A DNA stretch of 64,000 nucleotides from contig NZ_JMSZ01000042.1 of assembly GCF_000691225.1 (NCBI RefSeq), forward strand, positions 272,458-336,457, given 5' to 3'. The notes beneath the pieces were generated by a model. That model did no database searches. It was not told the origin of the DNA and worked only from the letters and a program-made list of their open reading frames with translations. This stretch comes from Nitrincola lacisaponensis (lineage in GTDB: Bacteria; Pseudomonadota; Gammaproteobacteria; Pseudomonadales; Balneatricaceae). The position numbers and the translations under genes were made by a program. Below are positions 27,325 through 36,712 of the stretch, one piece after another (the first letter of the stretch is position 1; every line of letters starts with the position of its first letter).

Positions 27325-28566
27325 ATGTTAACCCGCAGTGCTGAAGATTTTTTGCTGGCATCCAAGCGTTGTGAGATCGCCAACCTGGAGCAGTTGCTGT
27401 TGACTGGTGAGCTGGTGGCTGAGGTCAGTCAGCTGGTACACCTGTTGCAACGAGAGCGAGGGCTGTCCAATGTGTTCCTCGCATCAGCAGGCGCACGCTT
27501 TGCTGCACAGCGCCTGGAGCAGGTGCAGGCATGTCAGGAAATGGAAGTACGCCTGCGTCAGCGTTTGGAGACGCTGGATCTGGGAGCCTGTCATCTGTCT
27601 GGTCATGTGCGTTTGTATACCTGTGTGGCGCATGTGTTGCATGGATTGGAGGCGTTACCCGCTATACGCCAGAGAGCTCTGACGCAGCAAATCACTGCAC
27701 CGGAGCTTACTCAGATGATCAGTACCCTGATTGCCGGTTTGCTGTCGGTGGTGTTTGAAGCTGCAGATACCTCTGCTGATCCCGACATTACTCGTATTCT
27801 GGTAGCCAAGTTTAACTTCATGCAGGGCAAGGAACTGGCTGGTCAGGAGCGTGCCTGGGGCGCCAGTGGTTTTGCAGCTGGCTACTTCACAGCCGAGGAT
27901 CAGCAGAAACTGCAACATCTGATTGAAGCTCAGGCCCGCTGTTTTGAAGTGTTTGAAAATTTCAGCCCGGACCAGCCTTTGTCCGCCTGGCGTTCATTGC
28001 AGCAGCATACCTGTGTCACGGAACTGAACCGGTTACGACAAATTGTGGCACGGGCAGGTCATCAGGAAGCGGTTCCGTCAGCGTTCAGCGAAATCTGGTA
28101 CGACGTAGCAACCTGCCGTATCGATGTGCTGAAAGGTATTGAAGAAGGTCTGGCAGATGCGCTGTTGCAGCTGTGTCGGCATAAGCTCAAGGCTGCACGC
28201 CAGGATTTGCAGACACACCGTTTTATGCTCGATAGTCTTGCAGGTGAAACAGCTGAGTCTGCCTCGTTGCGTTATTTGACTGATAGTGTGCAATTGGCAG
28301 AGCCAACTGCAGGGCGTTCGGTATACGATCTGCTGCAGGCTCAGTCCGTACGTTTGCAGGTCGTCAGTGATGAGCTGCAGCAGGCTCGGCAGGCCCTGAC
28401 TGAGCGCAAGGTGCTGGAGCGAGCGAAAGGACTGCTGATGGAATATCAGGGTCTGACTGAGGCTGAAGCTTATCGCCAGTTGCGCCAGTCAGCCATGGAG
28501 CAAAACCTGCGTCTGCAGGATGTTGCCGAGCTGATTATTGACCGAACCCGGATGCTGCTGCGTTAG
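27325..28566 (+). CDS. nasR: Nitrate/nitrite-responsive antiterminator, NIT-ANTAR protein
   Basis: In the 413 aa, residues about 30-280 form a NIT nitrate/nitrite-sensing helical domain (LLQRERGLSNVFLASAG is its signature). The C-terminal about 60 residues form an ANTAR RNA-binding domain (ERAKGLLMEYQGLTEAEAYRQLRQSAMEQNLRLQDVA, cited as a region). Klebsiella NasR has this architecture and prevents termination in the nas leader. Here the two nearest nitrogen operons (nasA and nrtA) each have a terminator overlapped by a hexaloop hairpin, fitting targets. GGAGTG precedes the ATG. It lies 52 bp after ansA. Confidence 0.93.
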   Translation: MLTRSAEDFLLASKRCEIANLEQLLLTGELVAEVSQLVHLLQRERGLSNVFLASAGARFAAQRLEQVQACQEMEVRLRQRLETLDLGACHLSGHVRLYTCVAHVLHGLEALPAIRQRALTQQITAPELTQMISTLIAGLLSVVFEAADTSADPDITRILVAKFNFMQGKELAGQERAWGASGFAAGYFTAEDQQKLQHLIEAQARCFEVFENFSPDQPLSAWRSLQQHTCVTELNRLRQIVARAGHQEAVPSAFSEIWYDVATCRIDVLKGIEEGLADALLQLCRHKLKAARQDLQTHRFMLDSLAGETAESASLRYLTDSVQLAEPTAGRSVYDLLQAQSVRLQVVSDELQQARQALTERKVLERAKGLLMEYQGLTEAEAYRQLRQSAMEQNLRLQDVAELIIDRTRMLLR

Positions 28567-28615
28567 CATCGGTCACTATAATTCCCCTGAATCTGTGAGT
28601 TATTTCAGTGCGCGC

Positions 28616-28632
28616 TGCACAAGATGAGTGCG
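28616..28632. promoter_or_regulatory. NtrC-type enhancer site upstream of nrtA
   Basis: TGCACAAGATGAGTGCG fits GCAC-N7-GTGC. It lies about 80 bp before the nrt sigma-54 promoter, the same arrangement as at nasA. Confidence 0.6.
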
Positions 28633-28709
28633 TCAGTGCGGGGCAGATCCCCCTGCCTGAAAACAGATTTTTCAGCTAAAAGGTTGATTCATATTTTATT
28701 TTTTATTGT

Positions 28710-28725
28710 TGGCACAATAACTGCT
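28710..28725 (+). promoter_or_regulatory. Sigma-54 promoter of the nrt-nir operon
   Basis: TGGCACAATAACTGCT has the full TGGCAC -24 element and CTGCT at -12 with exact spacing. Predicted start is near 28737, giving a leader of about 150 nt that contains the attenuator. Confidence 0.82.
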
Positions 28726-28777
28726 TTATCCTTCATGAGTACCGGCCCTGCGGGGCAAACTGTTAATAGCAAGAATT

Positions 28778-28793
28778 TGGACAACGGCGTCCA
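28778..28793 (+). promoter_or_regulatory. ANTAR-type hexaloop hairpin overlapping the nrt attenuator
   Basis: TGGAC-AACGGC-GTCCA forms a perfect 5-bp stem with a hexaloop that has A1 and G4. The loop AACGGC differs by one base from the nas loop AATGGC. Loop and 3' arm are part of the terminator 5' strand, so NasR binding would block the terminator. Confidence 0.65.
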
Positions 28794-28839
28794 CCTCACA
28801 TTCGTTTACGGATGATCTGAGGTGACGCCGTTTTTTTTT
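28784..28839 (+). terminator. Leader attenuator of the nrt-nir operon
   Basis: Arms 28784-28798 and 28818-28831 (ACGGCGTC, a bulged C, ACCTCA and the complement) form a 14-bp stem followed by nine T (28831-28839). It lies about 50 bp upstream of nrtA in the leader. Confidence 0.88.
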
Positions 28840-28889
28840 GGTTTCTTTCAGGGCCTGCACAGCAAGACCGGGCCGCCAAGGAGTATCAC

Positions 28890-30209
28890 ATGAAACGATA
28901 TTATCACTCGCTGCTTGAAACTCAGCCCAGTAACCCGGATCGTCGCCGTTTCATCGGCGGCCTGGCGGCTGTCGCCGGGGCGGCAACTCTGGGAGGGATC
29001 TGGCCTGGTCAGGCTCAGGCGGCCAGCAATGGTCCACTGGAAACCCGTTCTGCCAAGTTGGGCTTTATTGCCCTGACCGATGCCGCTCCCTTATTTGTCG
29101 CACTGGAAAAAGGTTTTTTTGCCAAGCATGGCATGACTGATGTGGATGTGCTGAAACAGTCTTCCTGGGGGACTACACGCGATAATCTGGTACTGGGGTC
29201 TCAGCGCAACGGTATCGACGGTGCGCATATTCTCACCCCTATGCCGTATTTGATCGCCTCTGGTGCGATGACGCCGAATAACGTACCTGTGCCTATGTAT
29301 ATTCTTGCGCGCTTGAATCTGGCAGGTCAGTGCATTTCGGTTGGTCGGGAATACAACGATTTGAAGGTGGGTCTGGACACGTCAGCATTCGGACAGGCGC
29401 TGTCTGACAAACGCTCTGGTGGCGCACCCGTGAACGCTGCCATGACCTTCCCGGGTGGGACCCATGATATGTGGATCCGTTACTGGCTGGCGGCCGGTGG
29501 AATAGACCCGGATCGTGATATCTCCACGATTGTAGTGCCGCCGGCACAAATGGTCGCCAATATGCGAGTCGGCAGCATGGATACCTTTTGTGTCTGTGAA
29601 CCCTGGAACCAGCAACTGATCAATCAGGGCATTGGTTACACCGCCAATACTACCGGCGAACTCTGGCATAACCATCCGGAAAAGGCGTTTGCCATGCGTG
29701 CCGATTATGTGGATGCCAACCCCAACTCAACCAAAGCACTGCTGAAAGCGATAATGGAAGCGCAGATTTTCTGCGAGCAACCGGAGAATCGTCGTGAAGT
29801 GGCGCAGATCTGCTCACGTCGTCGCTGGATTCATGCGCCGTTTGACGACATTGTCGATCGCATGGAAGGCAATTTTGATTATGGCACTGGCAAGGTGGTC
29901 GAGAACCATCCTGATCAGATGCGTTACTGGAAAGACCAGGCGTCTTACCCCTTCAAAAGCCATGATCTCTGGTTCCTGACCGAAAATCAGCGCTGGGGCT
30001 ATCTGCCAACCACACTCGACACTACCTCCTTGATTGAGCAGGTCAACCGGGAAGACCTCTGGCGTGTAGCGGCCCTAGAGTTGGGTGTGGATGCCAGTGA
30101 TATCCCTGAAAGCAGCTCACGCGGGGTGGAAACCTTCTTCGATGGCAAGGTGTTTGATCCCGAAAACCCTCAGGCTTATCTCGACAGTCTGACAATCAAG
30201 CGTATCTGA
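28890..30209 (+). CDS. nrtA: Nitrate ABC transporter substrate-binding protein
   Basis: This 439-residue CmpA/NrtA-family protein has a Tat-type N-terminus (RRRFIGGLAAVAGAATLGG, then AQA cleavage), so it is probably exported folded. LGFIALTDAAPLFVALEKGFF is the typical family start. GTHDMWIRYWLAAGGIDPD and FCVCEPWNQQLINQGIGYT are family segments. AAGGAG precedes the ATG. It is the first gene of nrtABD-nirBD, after the attenuated leader. Confidence 0.94.
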   Translation: MKRYYHSLLETQPSNPDRRRFIGGLAAVAGAATLGGIWPGQAQAASNGPLETRSAKLGFIALTDAAPLFVALEKGFFAKHGMTDVDVLKQSSWGTTRDNLVLGSQRNGIDGAHILTPMPYLIASGAMTPNNVPVPMYILARLNLAGQCISVGREYNDLKVGLDTSAFGQALSDKRSGGAPVNAAMTFPGGTHDMWIRYWLAAGGIDPDRDISTIVVPPAQMVANMRVGSMDTFCVCEPWNQQLINQGIGYTANTTGELWHNHPEKAFAMRADYVDANPNSTKALLKAIMEAQIFCEQPENRREVAQICSRRRWIHAPFDDIVDRMEGNFDYGTGKVVENHPDQMRYWKDQASYPFKSHDLWFLTENQRWGYLPTTLDTTSLIEQVNREDLWRVAALELGVDASDIPESSSRGVETFFDGKVFDPENPQAYLDSLTIKRI

Positions 30210-30235
30210 ATCGCGTTCATGCAGGAGAATAGAAC

Positions 30236-31105
30236 ATGACAGCAAGAACTCAATACAGTTTCCGCTCCGGTGGTGTTGAAGTGTCGGGAGTGCTGCAAAA
30301 AGTCACTCGTCAACTGAAGCCCCTGGGCGATGGTTTTTTGAAAAATGTATTACCCGCACTGATCATTGGTGGCCTGTTCATTCTGATCTGGGAATGGATG
30401 ACCGCGGCCCCCGGTGCCGCTTTGCCATCACCCTCAAAGGTGGTGTCTGATACCTGGGAGTTGATCGTCAACCCCTTTTACAATCATGGCGGTACCGATG
30501 TGGGTATGGGTTGGCAGATTCTCGCCAGCCTTGAGCGAGTCGCTTATGGCTATAGTTTGGCGGTGGTCGCTGGCATCAGTCTGGGAGTGCTGGTGGGGCA
30601 ATCCACCTGGGCGATGCGTGGTCTGGACCCGATTTTCCAGATTTTGCGGACGGTACCGCCACTGGCCTGGTTGCCGATTTCGCTGGCCGCTTTTCAGGAC
30701 AGCAACCCGTCAGCCATTTTCGTGATTTTTATTACTGCCATTTGGCCGATCATCATCAACACCTCTGTCGGGATACGCAACATTCCCGAGGACTATCGCA
30801 ATGTATCCCGAGTGCTGTCACTGAATGGCTATGAGTACTTTGTCAAAATCATGCTGCCAGCGGCTGCGCCCTACATCTTCACCGGACTGCGCATCGGTAT
30901 CGGCCTGTCCTGGCTGGCAATTGTGGCGGCTGAAATGCTGATTGGCGGTGTCGGTATCGGCTTCTTTATCTGGGATGCCTGGAATGCCTCGATGATCAGC
31001 GACATCGTTCTGGCCCTGGTGTATGTCGGAGTGGTCGGATTCCTGCTGGATCGCATGATCGGCTTCATTTCCGTCCTGGTTACGCGCGGTACCTCCGCTC
31101 AGTAA
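30236..31105 (+). CDS. nrtB: Nitrate ABC transporter permease
   Basis: This 289-residue protein has about six membrane helices. The EAA loop that contacts the ATPase is NIPEDYRNVSRVLSLNGYEY. Segments WPIIINTSVGIRNI and LIGGVGIGFFIWDAWN are typical of nitrate/taurine-type permeases (BPD_transp_1). AGGAGA precedes the ATG, 26 bp after nrtA. Confidence 0.94.
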   Translation: MTARTQYSFRSGGVEVSGVLQKVTRQLKPLGDGFLKNVLPALIIGGLFILIWEWMTAAPGAALPSPSKVVSDTWELIVNPFYNHGGTDVGMGWQILASLERVAYGYSLAVVAGISLGVLVGQSTWAMRGLDPIFQILRTVPPLAWLPISLAAFQDSNPSAIFVIFITAIWPIIINTSVGIRNIPEDYRNVSRVLSLNGYEYFVKIMLPAAAPYIFTGLRIGIGLSWLAIVAAEMLIGGVGIGFFIWDAWNASMISDIVLALVYVGVVGFLLDRMIGFISVLVTRGTSAQ

Positions 31106-31145
31106 CGGGTCAGACAGCATTAACAGACAGTGAGAGGTCAACAGT

Positions 31146-31997
31146 ATGTCTAAGCATTATCTAGCAATTGAAGGTGTCAGCAAAACCTTTGGCACAGGCC
31201 ATAAAGCCAGCTGCGTGTTAAAAGATGTCAACCTGAATATCGAAAAGGGTGAATACATCTCCATCATAGGTCACTCAGGGTGTGGCAAATCAACAGTGTT
31301 GAACATCGTGGCGGGACTGCTGCCTTCCAGCAAAGGTGCGGTGATTCTGGATGGTAAAGAGGTGAATGCACCAGGTCCTGACCGGAGTGTGGTGTTTCAG
31401 AACCACTCATTACTGCCCTGGTTGACGGTCTATGAAAACGTGGCCTTGGCGGTCAACAAAACCTTCCGTAAAACCAAAACAGCAGCGCAGCGTCATGAGT
31501 GGATTCTGCGCAGTCTGGAAATGGTGCATATGTCACATGCACTGGACAAGCGCCCGGCAGAGATCTCCGGCGGGATGAAGCAGCGTGTCGGCATCGCCCG
31601 TGCGCTGGCGATGGAACCCAAAGTGCTGCTGCTGGATGAGCCGTTTGGTGCACTGGACGCGCTGACGCGGGCACACCTTCAGGATGAGGTGATGAAAATC
31701 CAGTCAGAGATCAACAGTACCATCATTATGATTACCCATGATGTTGATGAGGCGGTGTTGCTGTCGGACCGGATTGTCATGATGACCAATGGGCCGGAAG
31801 CCACGATTGGTGAAGTGCTGGAGATTGACTTGCCCAAGCCGCGCAATCGCATTGAACTTGCGGATGACCCGAAATACAACCGCTATCGCCGCGAAGTGTT
31901 GCGTTTCCTGTATGAGAAACAACGCAAGGTTGAGCCGCTGAGTGCCGCGCGTAAAGCAGAGGCGTCCCCAGTGGCACGGAAGGCGGCGCAGGCCTGA
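31146..31997 (+). CDS. nrtD: Nitrate ABC transporter ATP-binding protein
   Basis: This 283-residue ABC ATPase has Walker A GHSGCGKST, signature ISGGMKQRVGIARA, Walker B VLLLDEPFGALD and an H-switch MITHDVDEAV. It is a single ATPase with no fused substrate-binding domain, so it corresponds to the NrtD type rather than NrtC of cyanobacteria. It lies 40 bp after nrtB and 38 bp before nirB. Confidence 0.93.
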   Translation: MSKHYLAIEGVSKTFGTGHKASCVLKDVNLNIEKGEYISIIGHSGCGKSTVLNIVAGLLPSSKGAVILDGKEVNAPGPDRSVVFQNHSLLPWLTVYENVALAVNKTFRKTKTAAQRHEWILRSLEMVHMSHALDKRPAEISGGMKQRVGIARALAMEPKVLLLDEPFGALDALTRAHLQDEVMKIQSEINSTIIMITHDVDEAVLLSDRIVMMTNGPEATIGEVLEIDLPKPRNRIELADDPKYNRYRREVLRFLYEKQRKVEPLSAARKAEASPVARKAAQA

Positions 31998-32035
31998 TGT
32001 TCCAGCAAGTCATTACGGGTTTAAGAGGTCATAAC

Positions 32036-34555
32036 ATGAAAAAGCAACTTGTAGTCATTGGCAATGGTATGGTTGGCCATCATTTTGTCGAGCAGCTGAT
32101 GGCGTCATCGGTCGCTGACGAGTATCAGGTGAGCGTTTTCGCCGAGGAGCCTTGCCGCGCTTACGACCGTGTGCATCTGTCGGAATATTTTGATCATCCG
32201 GATGCCACACACCTGCAACTGGGTGAGCCAGACTTTTACACCCGGCACTCGATTGCATTGCATCTGGCAGAACCCGTGATCCGGCTGGATCGTGACAGGC
32301 GTCGAGTGATTACCGCCCAGGGGGAGTATGCCTATGACGCCCTGGTGCTGGCGACCGGTTCCTATCCGTTTGTGCCACCTATTCCCGGACGGGAGCAGCC
32401 ACATTGTCTGGTGTACCGGACGCTGGAAGATCTGGATGCGATTCGGGAAAGTGCGCAGGGTGCCCAACGTGGTGTTGTGGTGGGTGGTGGGTTGCTCGGC
32501 CTGGAGGCAGCGCATGCACTGACCAAACTCGGTCTGGAAGCGCATGTGGTGGAATTCGCGCCACGACTGATGCCGGTGCAACTGGATACTCAGGCTGGCG
32601 AGCTGCTGCGGCGCAAGATCGAAGCGCTGGGTGTGCAGGTACATACCGATAAGGCCACTCAGGCCATTGTCAGTGGTGATACGCAACGCCTGAAAATGTG
32701 TTTCAGTGATGAAAGCTATCTGGAAACCGATCTGATCGTGTTTTCGGCAGGTATCCGTCCGCAGGACCGGTTGGCCGCAGAGGCCGGACTGGTACTGGGC
32801 GAACGTGGTGGCATTCAGATTGACAGCCAGTGTCGCACCAGTGACCCCTCGATTTATGCCATAGGCGAGTGCGCAATCTGGAATCAACAGCAGTTTGGCC
32901 TGGTGGCACCCGGATATACCATGGCTCGGGTCGCTGTCGCCCACCTCAGTGGTGATGTCGGGACCCGTTTCAGTGGGGCAGATATGTCCACCAAGCTGAA
33001 GCTGCTGGGTGTTGATGTGGGTTCGATCGGTGATGCCCAGGGCCTTACACCGGGGGCATTGAACTACCGCTATGCGGATGAGCTGTCAGGTGTGTATCGG
33101 CGTCTGGTGGTGTCTGCCGATGGTCAGCATCTGCTGGGTGCGATCCTGATCGGCGATAACAGTTACTATGACACGCTGTTGCAGTATGCCTTGAACGCCA
33201 TTGTGTTGCCGGAGTATCCGGAAACATTGATTCTGCCTGCCGTTGCGGGAGCAGAGCCGGTACTGGGTGTTGCCTCACTGCCACAGGAAGCGACACTCTG
33301 TTCCTGCCACAACGTGACCAAAGGCGACATTTGCGAGGCGATGAATGACGGCGCCGTTTCCATGGCGGACCTGAAGCAGATGACACGGGCGGCAACCGGT
33401 TGTGGTGGTTGTTCGGCGATGGTGAAAAATGTACTGGATGCCGAGCTGGAGAAGCGAGGGGTTCAGGTCGACAAATCGATCTGTGAGCACTTTGCCTATA
33501 CCCGTCAGGAGCTGTTTCATCTGATTCGGGTGGAAGAGATACACAGCTTTGCCGATCTGCTGCAACGCTATGGCAAAGGCGGTGGTTGTGAGGTTTGCAA
33601 ACCCGCTGTCGCATCCATTCTGGCCAGCGTCTGGAACGAGCATGTTCACGAGCCCGCACATGTCGCCTTGCAGGACACGAATGACACCTTTATGGCGAAT
33701 ATGCAGAAAAATGGCACCTATTCTGTCGTACCGCGTATTCCCGGTGGAGAGATCACCCCGCAGATGTTGATCAGCCTGGGTGAAGTAGGGCGCAAATACG
33801 ACCTCTATACCAAAATCACCGGTGGCCAGCGCATCGACCTGTTTGGCGCCACCCTGGATGAGTTACCGCTGATCTGGGAAGAGTTGATTGCAGCCGGCTT
33901 CGAAACAGGGCACGCCTATGGCAAGTCGCTGCGTACGGTCAAATCCTGTATCGGTGATACCTGGTGTCGTTATGGGGTACAGGACAGCATGAGTATGGCG
34001 ATACGCCTGGAGAATCGTTACAAGGGCTTGAGGACACCGCATAAGGTCAAGATGGCCGTTTCCGGCTGTACCCGTGAATGTGCCGAAGCCCAGAGCAAGG
34101 ATGTCGGGGTCATTGCCACTGAAAAAGGCTGGAACCTGTATGTGTGTGGTAATGGTGGCATGAAGCCGCGTCATGCCGATCTGTTTGCGACCGATCTGGA
34201 TGATGAAACCCTGATCCGTTATATCGACCGCCTGTTGATGTTTTATGTCTACACCGCTGATCGCCTGCAGCGTACATCTGTCTGGATGGAAAACCTGGAG
34301 GGTGGCTTGAGCTACCTTCAGGCGGTGGTGATGAACGACAGTCTGGGGCTGGCCGAGGAACTGGAGGCACGTATGCAGCATGTGGTGGACAGCTATCAGT
34401 GCGAATGGAAAACCGCTGTTGAAGACCCGCAGAAGCGCAAGCGTTTCCGCAGCTATGTGAATGCCAGTGAACCCAGACGCGCACGTATTCAGTTGATTGA
34501 AGAGCGGGGTCAGCGGATTCCGGCACGTAACCTGACCGAGGAGGAAGTGGCATGA
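32036..34555 (+). CDS. nirB: Assimilatory nitrite reductase large subunit
   Basis: It reduces nitrite to ammonium with NAD(P)H. At 839 aa from ATG 32036 (MKKQLVVIGNGMVGHHFV), with GAGG upstream, it begins with FAD/NAD(P) Rossmann domains (GNGMVG and VVVGGGLLGLEAAHALT). A BFD-type [2Fe-2S] site follows (LCSCHNVTKGDICEAM and ATGCGGCSAM), then sirohaem/[4Fe-4S] domains with SCIGDTWCRYG and SGCTRECAEAQSKD. Sirohaem would come from cobA and cysG. It overlaps nirD by 4 bp. Confidence 0.97.
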   Translation: MKKQLVVIGNGMVGHHFVEQLMASSVADEYQVSVFAEEPCRAYDRVHLSEYFDHPDATHLQLGEPDFYTRHSIALHLAEPVIRLDRDRRRVITAQGEYAYDALVLATGSYPFVPPIPGREQPHCLVYRTLEDLDAIRESAQGAQRGVVVGGGLLGLEAAHALTKLGLEAHVVEFAPRLMPVQLDTQAGELLRRKIEALGVQVHTDKATQAIVSGDTQRLKMCFSDESYLETDLIVFSAGIRPQDRLAAEAGLVLGERGGIQIDSQCRTSDPSIYAIGECAIWNQQQFGLVAPGYTMARVAVAHLSGDVGTRFSGADMSTKLKLLGVDVGSIGDAQGLTPGALNYRYADELSGVYRRLVVSADGQHLLGAILIGDNSYYDTLLQYALNAIVLPEYPETLILPAVAGAEPVLGVASLPQEATLCSCHNVTKGDICEAMNDGAVSMADLKQMTRAATGCGGCSAMVKNVLDAELEKRGVQVDKSICEHFAYTRQELFHLIRVEEIHSFADLLQRYGKGGGCEVCKPAVASILASVWNEHVHEPAHVALQDTNDTFMANMQKNGTYSVVPRIPGGEITPQMLISLGEVGRKYDLYTKITGGQRIDLFGATLDELPLIWEELIAAGFETGHAYGKSLRTVKSCIGDTWCRYGVQDSMSMAIRLENRYKGLRTPHKVKMAVSGCTRECAEAQSKDVGVIATEKGWNLYVCGNGGMKPRHADLFATDLDDETLIRYIDRLLMFYVYTADRLQRTSVWMENLEGGLSYLQAVVMNDSLGLAEELEARMQHVVDSYQCEWKTAVEDPQKRKRFRSYVNASEPRRARIQLIEERGQRIPARNLTEEEVA

Positions 34556-34932
34556 ATGCGGTGATTAACCTGAAATCATCCTGGCTGCCGGTGTGTCGCA
34601 CCGAGGATCTGGTTGCCGGCTCAGGCGTAGCGGTACTGGTTGAGACTCAGCCAGTAGCGCTGTTCTGGTTGCCGGATCAACAGCCTGCCTATTATGCTGT
34701 TTCACACCGAGACCCTTTCTCCGGTGCCGAAGTGCTGGCGCATGGATTGCTCTGTGAAAGTGACGGGCAGTGGTCTGTGGCATCGCCGCTTTACAAACAG
34801 CACTTCAGTCTGGCAGATGGACAGTGTCTTGAAGATCCGAACATGCGCATTCGCTGCTGGCCTGTTCGTGAGCAGGCTGGCTGGATTGAGATCGACCTGT
34901 CAGGCCAGCAGACGGAGAGTCAGGTGGGTTAA
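34552..34932 (+). CDS. nirD: Nitrite reductase small subunit
   Basis: This 126-residue Rieske-fold protein lacks the cluster cysteines, as usual for NirD: the stretch where a Rieske CxH would stand reads AVSHRDPFSGA. YKQHFSLADGQCLEDP and WPVREQAGWIEI complete the family. It overlaps the nirB stop (ATGA) and ends the nrt-nir operon. No clear terminator was found in the 121 bp before cysI. Confidence 0.93.
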   Translation: MNAVINLKSSWLPVCRTEDLVAGSGVAVLVETQPVALFWLPDQQPAYYAVSHRDPFSGAEVLAHGLLCESDGQWSVASPLYKQHFSLADGQCLEDPNMRIRCWPVREQAGWIEIDLSGQQTESQVG

Positions 34933-34950
34933 ATGTGTTTTAATTATAAC

Positions 34951-34964
34951 AAAATTCATAATTA
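34951..34964 (+). promoter_or_regulatory. Candidate CysB-type element upstream of cysI
   Basis: AAAATTCATAATTA lies about 95 bp before cysI inside an AT-rich block (34930-34985). Its ten-base core is identical to the one before cysD, same orientation. A -10-like TATATT lies at 34976-34981. Assignment to CysB is inference from gene content. Confidence 0.4.
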
Positions 34965-35053
34965 GTATTTTAAGTTATATTGCATTCAGAGTAGACTGCG
35001 CCCATCTGTCAATACCATCGCCTGAATTGCAGGTGTCAGGGGAAAGCTAAGCG

Positions 35054-36712
35054 ATGTATCAATATAACACTGTCGATCAGCAGATTGTTGATGAGCGTGT
35101 CGAACAGTTCCGCGATCAAACCCGACGCTACCTGGCCGGAGACTTGTCTGATGATGAGTTTCTGGCCTTGCGTCTGATGAATGGCTTGTATATTCAGCGT
35201 CAGGCGCCCATGTTGCGTGTTGCCATTCCGTATGGCCTGATGTCGGCTAACCAGCTGCGCAAACTGGCCCATATTGCCCGTACCTATGACAAGGGCTATG
35301 GGCATTTCACCACGCGTACCAATATTCAGTTCAACTGGCCGAAGCTGGAAGAGGTGCCGGATATTCTGGCAGAGCTGGCGCAGGTACAGATGCATGCCAT
35401 CCAGACCTCAGGTAACTGTATCCGTAACACCACCACAGATCACTTTGCCGGAGTGACACCGGACGAGCTGGAAGATCCACGGCCCTGGTGTGAAATCATT
35501 CGTCAGTGGTCGACTCTGCATCCGGAATTTGCCTATCTGCCACGCAAATTCAAAATTGCGGTGACCGGCAGTGCTGAAGACCGGGCCGCCAGTCAAGTGC
35601 ATGATATAGGTTTGCACCTGGTGCGTAATGCTGAGGGGGACATCGGCTTTGAAGTGCTGGTCGGTGGTGGTCTGGGACGGACCCCGGTGATAGGTAAAGT
35701 GATCCGTGAATTCCTGCCCAAGCAGGATCTGTTGTCCTATCTGGACGCGATTTTGCGGGTCTATAACCTGAACGGTCGTCGTGACAACAAGTACAAGGCC
35801 CGTATCAAGATTCTGGTTGAAGCCATGGGCGTGGATGCGTTCCGCGATCAGGTGGAAGCTGAGTGGCAACATACCCGGGATACCGAATTGCGTCTGACGG
35901 ATGCTGAAATTGCGCGAGTAAAGGGCTTTTTCCAGCCTCATCCCTATGAGGCGTTACCTGCCGAATCCCCTGCGTTGCAACAGCAGCTGCAGTCAGACAG
36001 CGACTTTAAGGTCTGGTTCGAGCGCAATACCCGTGCACACAAGGTCAGCGGATATCGCTGCGTGGTGGTATCACTGAAGCCACTGCTGGGTGCTCCAGGG
36101 GATATTACCGATCGCCAGATGGATGTGGTCGCTGAGCTGGCAGAGCAGTACAGCTTTGCTGAAATCCGCTCAACCCACGATCAGAACCTGGTACTGGCTG
36201 AAGTGCGCCAGGACGATCTCTATGCCGTGTGGACCGTGCTGACCGAATATAATCTGGCACGCGCCAATATCAACACCCTGACAGATATGATTGTCTGCCC
36301 GGGATTTGACTTCTGCGCGCTGGCCAATGCCAAGACACTGAATATCTCCGATGCGATCAACGCCGAGTTTGATAATCTGGATTATCTCTATGATCTGGGC
36401 GATATCCAGTTGAATATGTCGGGTTGTATCAATGCCTGTGGTCACCATCATGTTGGCCATATCGGTATTCTGGGCGTCGACAAAAAGGGTGAAGACTGGT
36501 ACCAGATTACACTGGGTGGCTCTGGTCGTGAGGATGCGTCTCTCGGCAAGGTGCTGGGTAAAGCGGTTGCGGCCGATGAAGTACCTGCTGTCTTGCGTAA
36601 AATTCTGGAAACCTATGTTGAACAACGCACAGACGAAGAACGTTTTCTGGATACCGTGCGTCGTGTCGGTTTGACCCCGTTTAAGGAGAAAGTCTATGCC
36701 TCTGCTCATTAA
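35054..36712 (+). CDS. cysI: Sulfite reductase hemoprotein (sirohaem)
   Basis: The 552-residue protein of the nitrite/sulfite reductase family has two ferredoxin-like half-domains and sirohaem/[4Fe-4S] motifs CPGFDFCALA and NMSGCINACGHHHVGHIGI. FTTRTNIQFNWP and SGNCIRNTTTDHFAG are substrate-side segments. Position before DUF934 and an APS-type cysH, and the Pseudomonas-like organisation, indicate assimilatory sulfite reductase rather than nitrite reductase. No cysJ flavoprotein is present, so the electron donor lies elsewhere. It overlaps the next gene by 17 bp. Confidence 0.92.
   Translation: MYQYNTVDQQIVDERVEQFRDQTRRYLAGDLSDDEFLALRLMNGLYIQRQAPMLRVAIPYGLMSANQLRKLAHIARTYDKGYGHFTTRTNIQFNWPKLEEVPDILAELAQVQMHAIQTSGNCIRNTTTDHFAGVTPDELEDPRPWCEIIRQWSTLHPEFAYLPRKFKIAVTGSAEDRAASQVHDIGLHLVRNAEGDIGFEVLVGGGLGRTPVIGKVIREFLPKQDLLSYLDAILRVYNLNGRRDNKYKARIKILVEAMGVDAFRDQVEAEWQHTRDTELRLTDAEIARVKGFFQPHPYEALPAESPALQQQLQSDSDFKVWFERNTRAHKVSGYRCVVVSLKPLLGAPGDITDRQMDVVAELAEQYSFAEIRSTHDQNLVLAEVRQDDLYAVWTVLTEYNLARANINTLTDMIVCPGFDFCALANAKTLNISDAINAEFDNLDYLYDLGDIQLNMSGCINACGHHHVGHIGILGVDKKGEDWYQITLGGSGREDASLGKVLGKAVAADEVPAVLRKILETYVEQRTDEERFLDTVRRVGLTPFKEKVYASAH

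Noticed and set aside
28624..28815. 63-codon plus-strand ORF before nrtA
   Set aside because: It covers the sigma-54 promoter, the hexaloop and the attenuator stem, which explain the sequence better; no ribosome binding site.
35054..36712. Reading cysI as a ferredoxin-nitrite reductase
   Set aside because: nirBD already covers nitrite; linkage to DUF934, APS-type cysH and cysG points to sulfite reduction.
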